Shown here piece after piece: positions 62,728-64,000 of a DNA stretch of 64,000 bases. Position 1 is the stretch's first letter. Each line of letters opens with the position of its first letter. The DNA lies in assembly GCF_902158555.1 (NCBI RefSeq), contig NZ_CABGGS010000004.1, positions 1-64,000 on the forward strand, given 5' to 3'. This DNA is from Klebsiella spallanzanii (GTDB taxonomy: Bacteria; Pseudomonadota; Gammaproteobacteria; Enterobacterales; Enterobacteriaceae). A program made the translations under genes and the position numbers. A model generated the notes under the pieces. It made no database searches and had not been told where the DNA came from. It saw only the letters and a list, made by a program, of their open reading frames with translations.

Positions 62728-63483
62728 TCAGGAAAGAATATCCATCAACTCACGCAACTGGGTAATGGCGATTTGCCCTGGCGCGGAGGCCTGACCTACG
62801 GTACCGAAGGTCATTGCTGAACCAAACAGACGGCCGGTTACCCGGCTAACGCCGCCGGATTTACCCATCGACATAGTAATTAATGGGCGAGTGGCATATT
62901 TTTCTTTCATCGTCAGGGTTGCTGAAAGCAGAGTCAGTACATCCTGCGGCGACTGCGGCATAACCGCGATCTTCGGCAGGTCAGCACCCAGATCCTGCAT
63001 GCGGCGTAGACGATAGATGATATCTTCCTGAGCCGGGGTTTTATGGAAATCATGATTGCTCATGATGACTTTTACGCCAGCAGCATGGGCGTCGCTCACC
63101 AGCGAGCGAATTTGCGCTTCGTCGTTGAACAACTCGATATCAATCACGTCGGTCAGACCGCTAACGGCCGCCTGGCGATTTAGTTCAAAATAGGCTTCAT
63201 CGCTGATTTCCGTTTCGCCACCCTCTTTTTTACTACGGAAGGTGAACAGCAGCGGAACATCTTTCAGCTGCTGGCGAATTTCAGCCAGCGCCAGCAGAAC
63301 CTGCTCAATCTCTCTAACCTGCGTGAAGTGATCGACGCGCCACTCGATAATGTCGGCTCCGGCGGTAGCCAGCGCGCGAGCGTTGGTCTGCAGTTCGGCA
63401 AGCGTTTTACCGATCAGCGGCACACAAATTAAGGTTTCCCCTTCCTGGAAGGTGATGTTTTTTACTGTTACTGCTTTAGTCAT
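62728..63483 (-). CDS. aroD: Type I 3-dehydroquinate dehydratase
   Basis: Interconverts 3-dehydroquinate and 3-dehydroshikimate through a Schiff base. It has 251 aa from the ATG at 63483. Motifs: EWRVDHF, LLFTFRSKKEGGE, the catalytic His in MSNHDFHKTP, the Schiff-base Lys in LPKIAVMPQS, and SAPGQI. In-frame ATGs at 63495 and 63510 are alternatives; the choice is uncertain. Association with an MFS gene, as in E. coli ydiM/ydiN-ydiB-aroD, suggests quinate/shikimate use. Whether it is the only aroD of the genome cannot be seen here. Confidence 0.9.
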   Translation of the reverse strand: MTKAVTVKNITFQEGETLICVPLIGKTLAELQTNARALATAGADIIEWRVDHFTQVREIEQVLLALAEIRQQLKDVPLLFTFRSKKEGGETEISDEAYFELNRQAAVSGLTDVIDIELFNDEAQIRSLVSDAHAAGVKVIMSNHDFHKTPAQEDIIYRLRRMQDLGADLPKIAVMPQSPQDVLTLLSATLTMKEKYATRPLITMSMGKSGGVSRVTGRLFGSAMTFGTVGQASAPGQIAITQLRELMDILS

Positions 63484-63516
63484 GTTGGTATCCATTATTC
63501 TTTTTGTCATTGACCA

Positions 63517-64000
63517 TCAGGCGGTTGCTGCAACATGAGATGTTTTTGCAGCGGCGCGAACCTGAAACTGACGATAACCGATGTACAGAGCGATCACAAA
63601 GCCGACGATAGCGATCAGAAGATCGAACCACATAATGCTGGCGATACCAATCTTCGACAGTTTTGCCGTGATTAGCGGAATCGTAAAGCTGGCCAGACTC
63701 CCTGCGGTATAAAAGATCCCGGTGGCTCTGCCTTTCCCGTTAGGGAAGCTCATTGCCATAATGGTCGCACCTATCTGCAGTACGCCGCCAGCGGCGGCAA
63801 AGCCGATGATAAAGGCGAAGCCGGTAACCACCATTGGCGTAGGGAACAGGCAGACTATCAGCAGTGAAATCATCGACAGGAAGGTGTAGATGATCATGGC
63901 GACAGCTGAACTGAACACCTCTTTGACAAAGGCCGCGGTGACAAATACACAGGTCAGGGAACCCGCAGTATAGACGCTCAGCAGCTTAATCGCCGATTCA
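63517..64000 (-). CDS. MFS transporter, C-terminal part (runs off the window)
   Basis: The open frame continues from the window edge to the stop at 63519-63517, about 160 codons. It contains about five hydrophobic helices and a short basic tail. The cytoplasmic loop FPNGKGRATGIFYTAGSLASFTIPL is typical of MFS proteins of the YdiM/YdiN type. It ends a few bases before the aroD-like gene, so the two are probably co-transcribed. Quinate/shikimate transport is a guess from context. Confidence 0.8.
   Translation of the reverse strand, partial: ESAIKLLSVYTAGSLTCVFVTAAFVKEVFSSAVAMIIYTFLSMISLLIVCLFPTPMVVTGFAFIIGFAAAGGVLQIGATIMAMSFPNGKGRATGIFYTAGSLASFTIPLITAKLSKIGIASIMWFDLLIAIVGFVIALYIGYRQFQVRAAAKTSHVAATA

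Overview
The window looks like chromosomal DNA of a Klebsiella-type enterobacterium. I favour the K. oxytoca/michiganensis group or Raoultella, but nothing here fixes the species. The evidence is a complete anaerobic citrate fermentation locus (citS-oadGA divergent from citCDEFG) next to dapB, joined to the standard enteric order dapB-carAB ... kefFC-folA-apaHG-rsmA-pdxA-surA-lptD-djlA ... rluA-rapA-polB-araDAB/araC ... yabI-thiQPB-sgrR/sgrST-setA. Most backbone proteins are close in length and motif to their E. coli counterparts. The accessory genes sit in the gaps between these backbone blocks.

Layout. 1-7.7 kb: citrate fermentation (oxaloacetate decarboxylase alpha, cut by the window edge, and gamma; Na+/citrate symporter CitS; citrate lyase and its maturation genes). 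7.9-13.6 kb: dapB and carAB with PurR and ArgR sites. 13.6-15.8 kb: a 2.2-kb fluoride-resistance cassette (fluoride riboswitch, CLC-F antiporter, DUF190 protein) bounded by 86-bp imperfect inverted repeats and a 7-bp direct repeat, so it looks like a non-autonomous mobile element. 15.9-23.4 kb: a lipoprotein, a ROK kinase, a YgdI-type lipoprotein and a divergent sugar-acid cluster (SDR, gluconokinase, YhcH / LacI regulator, D-2-hydroxyacid dehydrogenase, MFS porter). 23.7-35 kb: kefFC, folA, the lptD-surA-pdxA-rsmA-apaGH block and djlA. 35.0 kb: a lone citX, far from the cit operon whose product it should help to mature. 35.6-47.1 kb: rluA, rapA, polB and the arabinose regulon. 47.3-52.5 kb: an unassigned operon encoding a DeoR-HTH/PfkB-kinase fusion, a DapA-family lyase and a tripartite tricarboxylate-type (TctCBA) transporter. 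52.6-60.2 kb: yabI, the thiamine ABC transporter under a TPP riboswitch, and the sugar-phosphate stress genes sgrR/sgrS-sgrT/setA. 60.2-64 kb: an MFS porter divergent from a LysR regulator, then a second MFS porter (cut by the window edge) followed by a type I 3-dehydroquinase.

The most notable observations are the fluoride cassette with its transposon-like ends; a complete 127-bp ERIC-type element inside the sgrS small RNA, between the ptsG-pairing segment and the terminator, in the loop of a small conserved hairpin; the regulator-kinase fusion operon with TctCBA; and the orphan citX. All identifications rest on reading the sequence and remembered family features; no searches were run.
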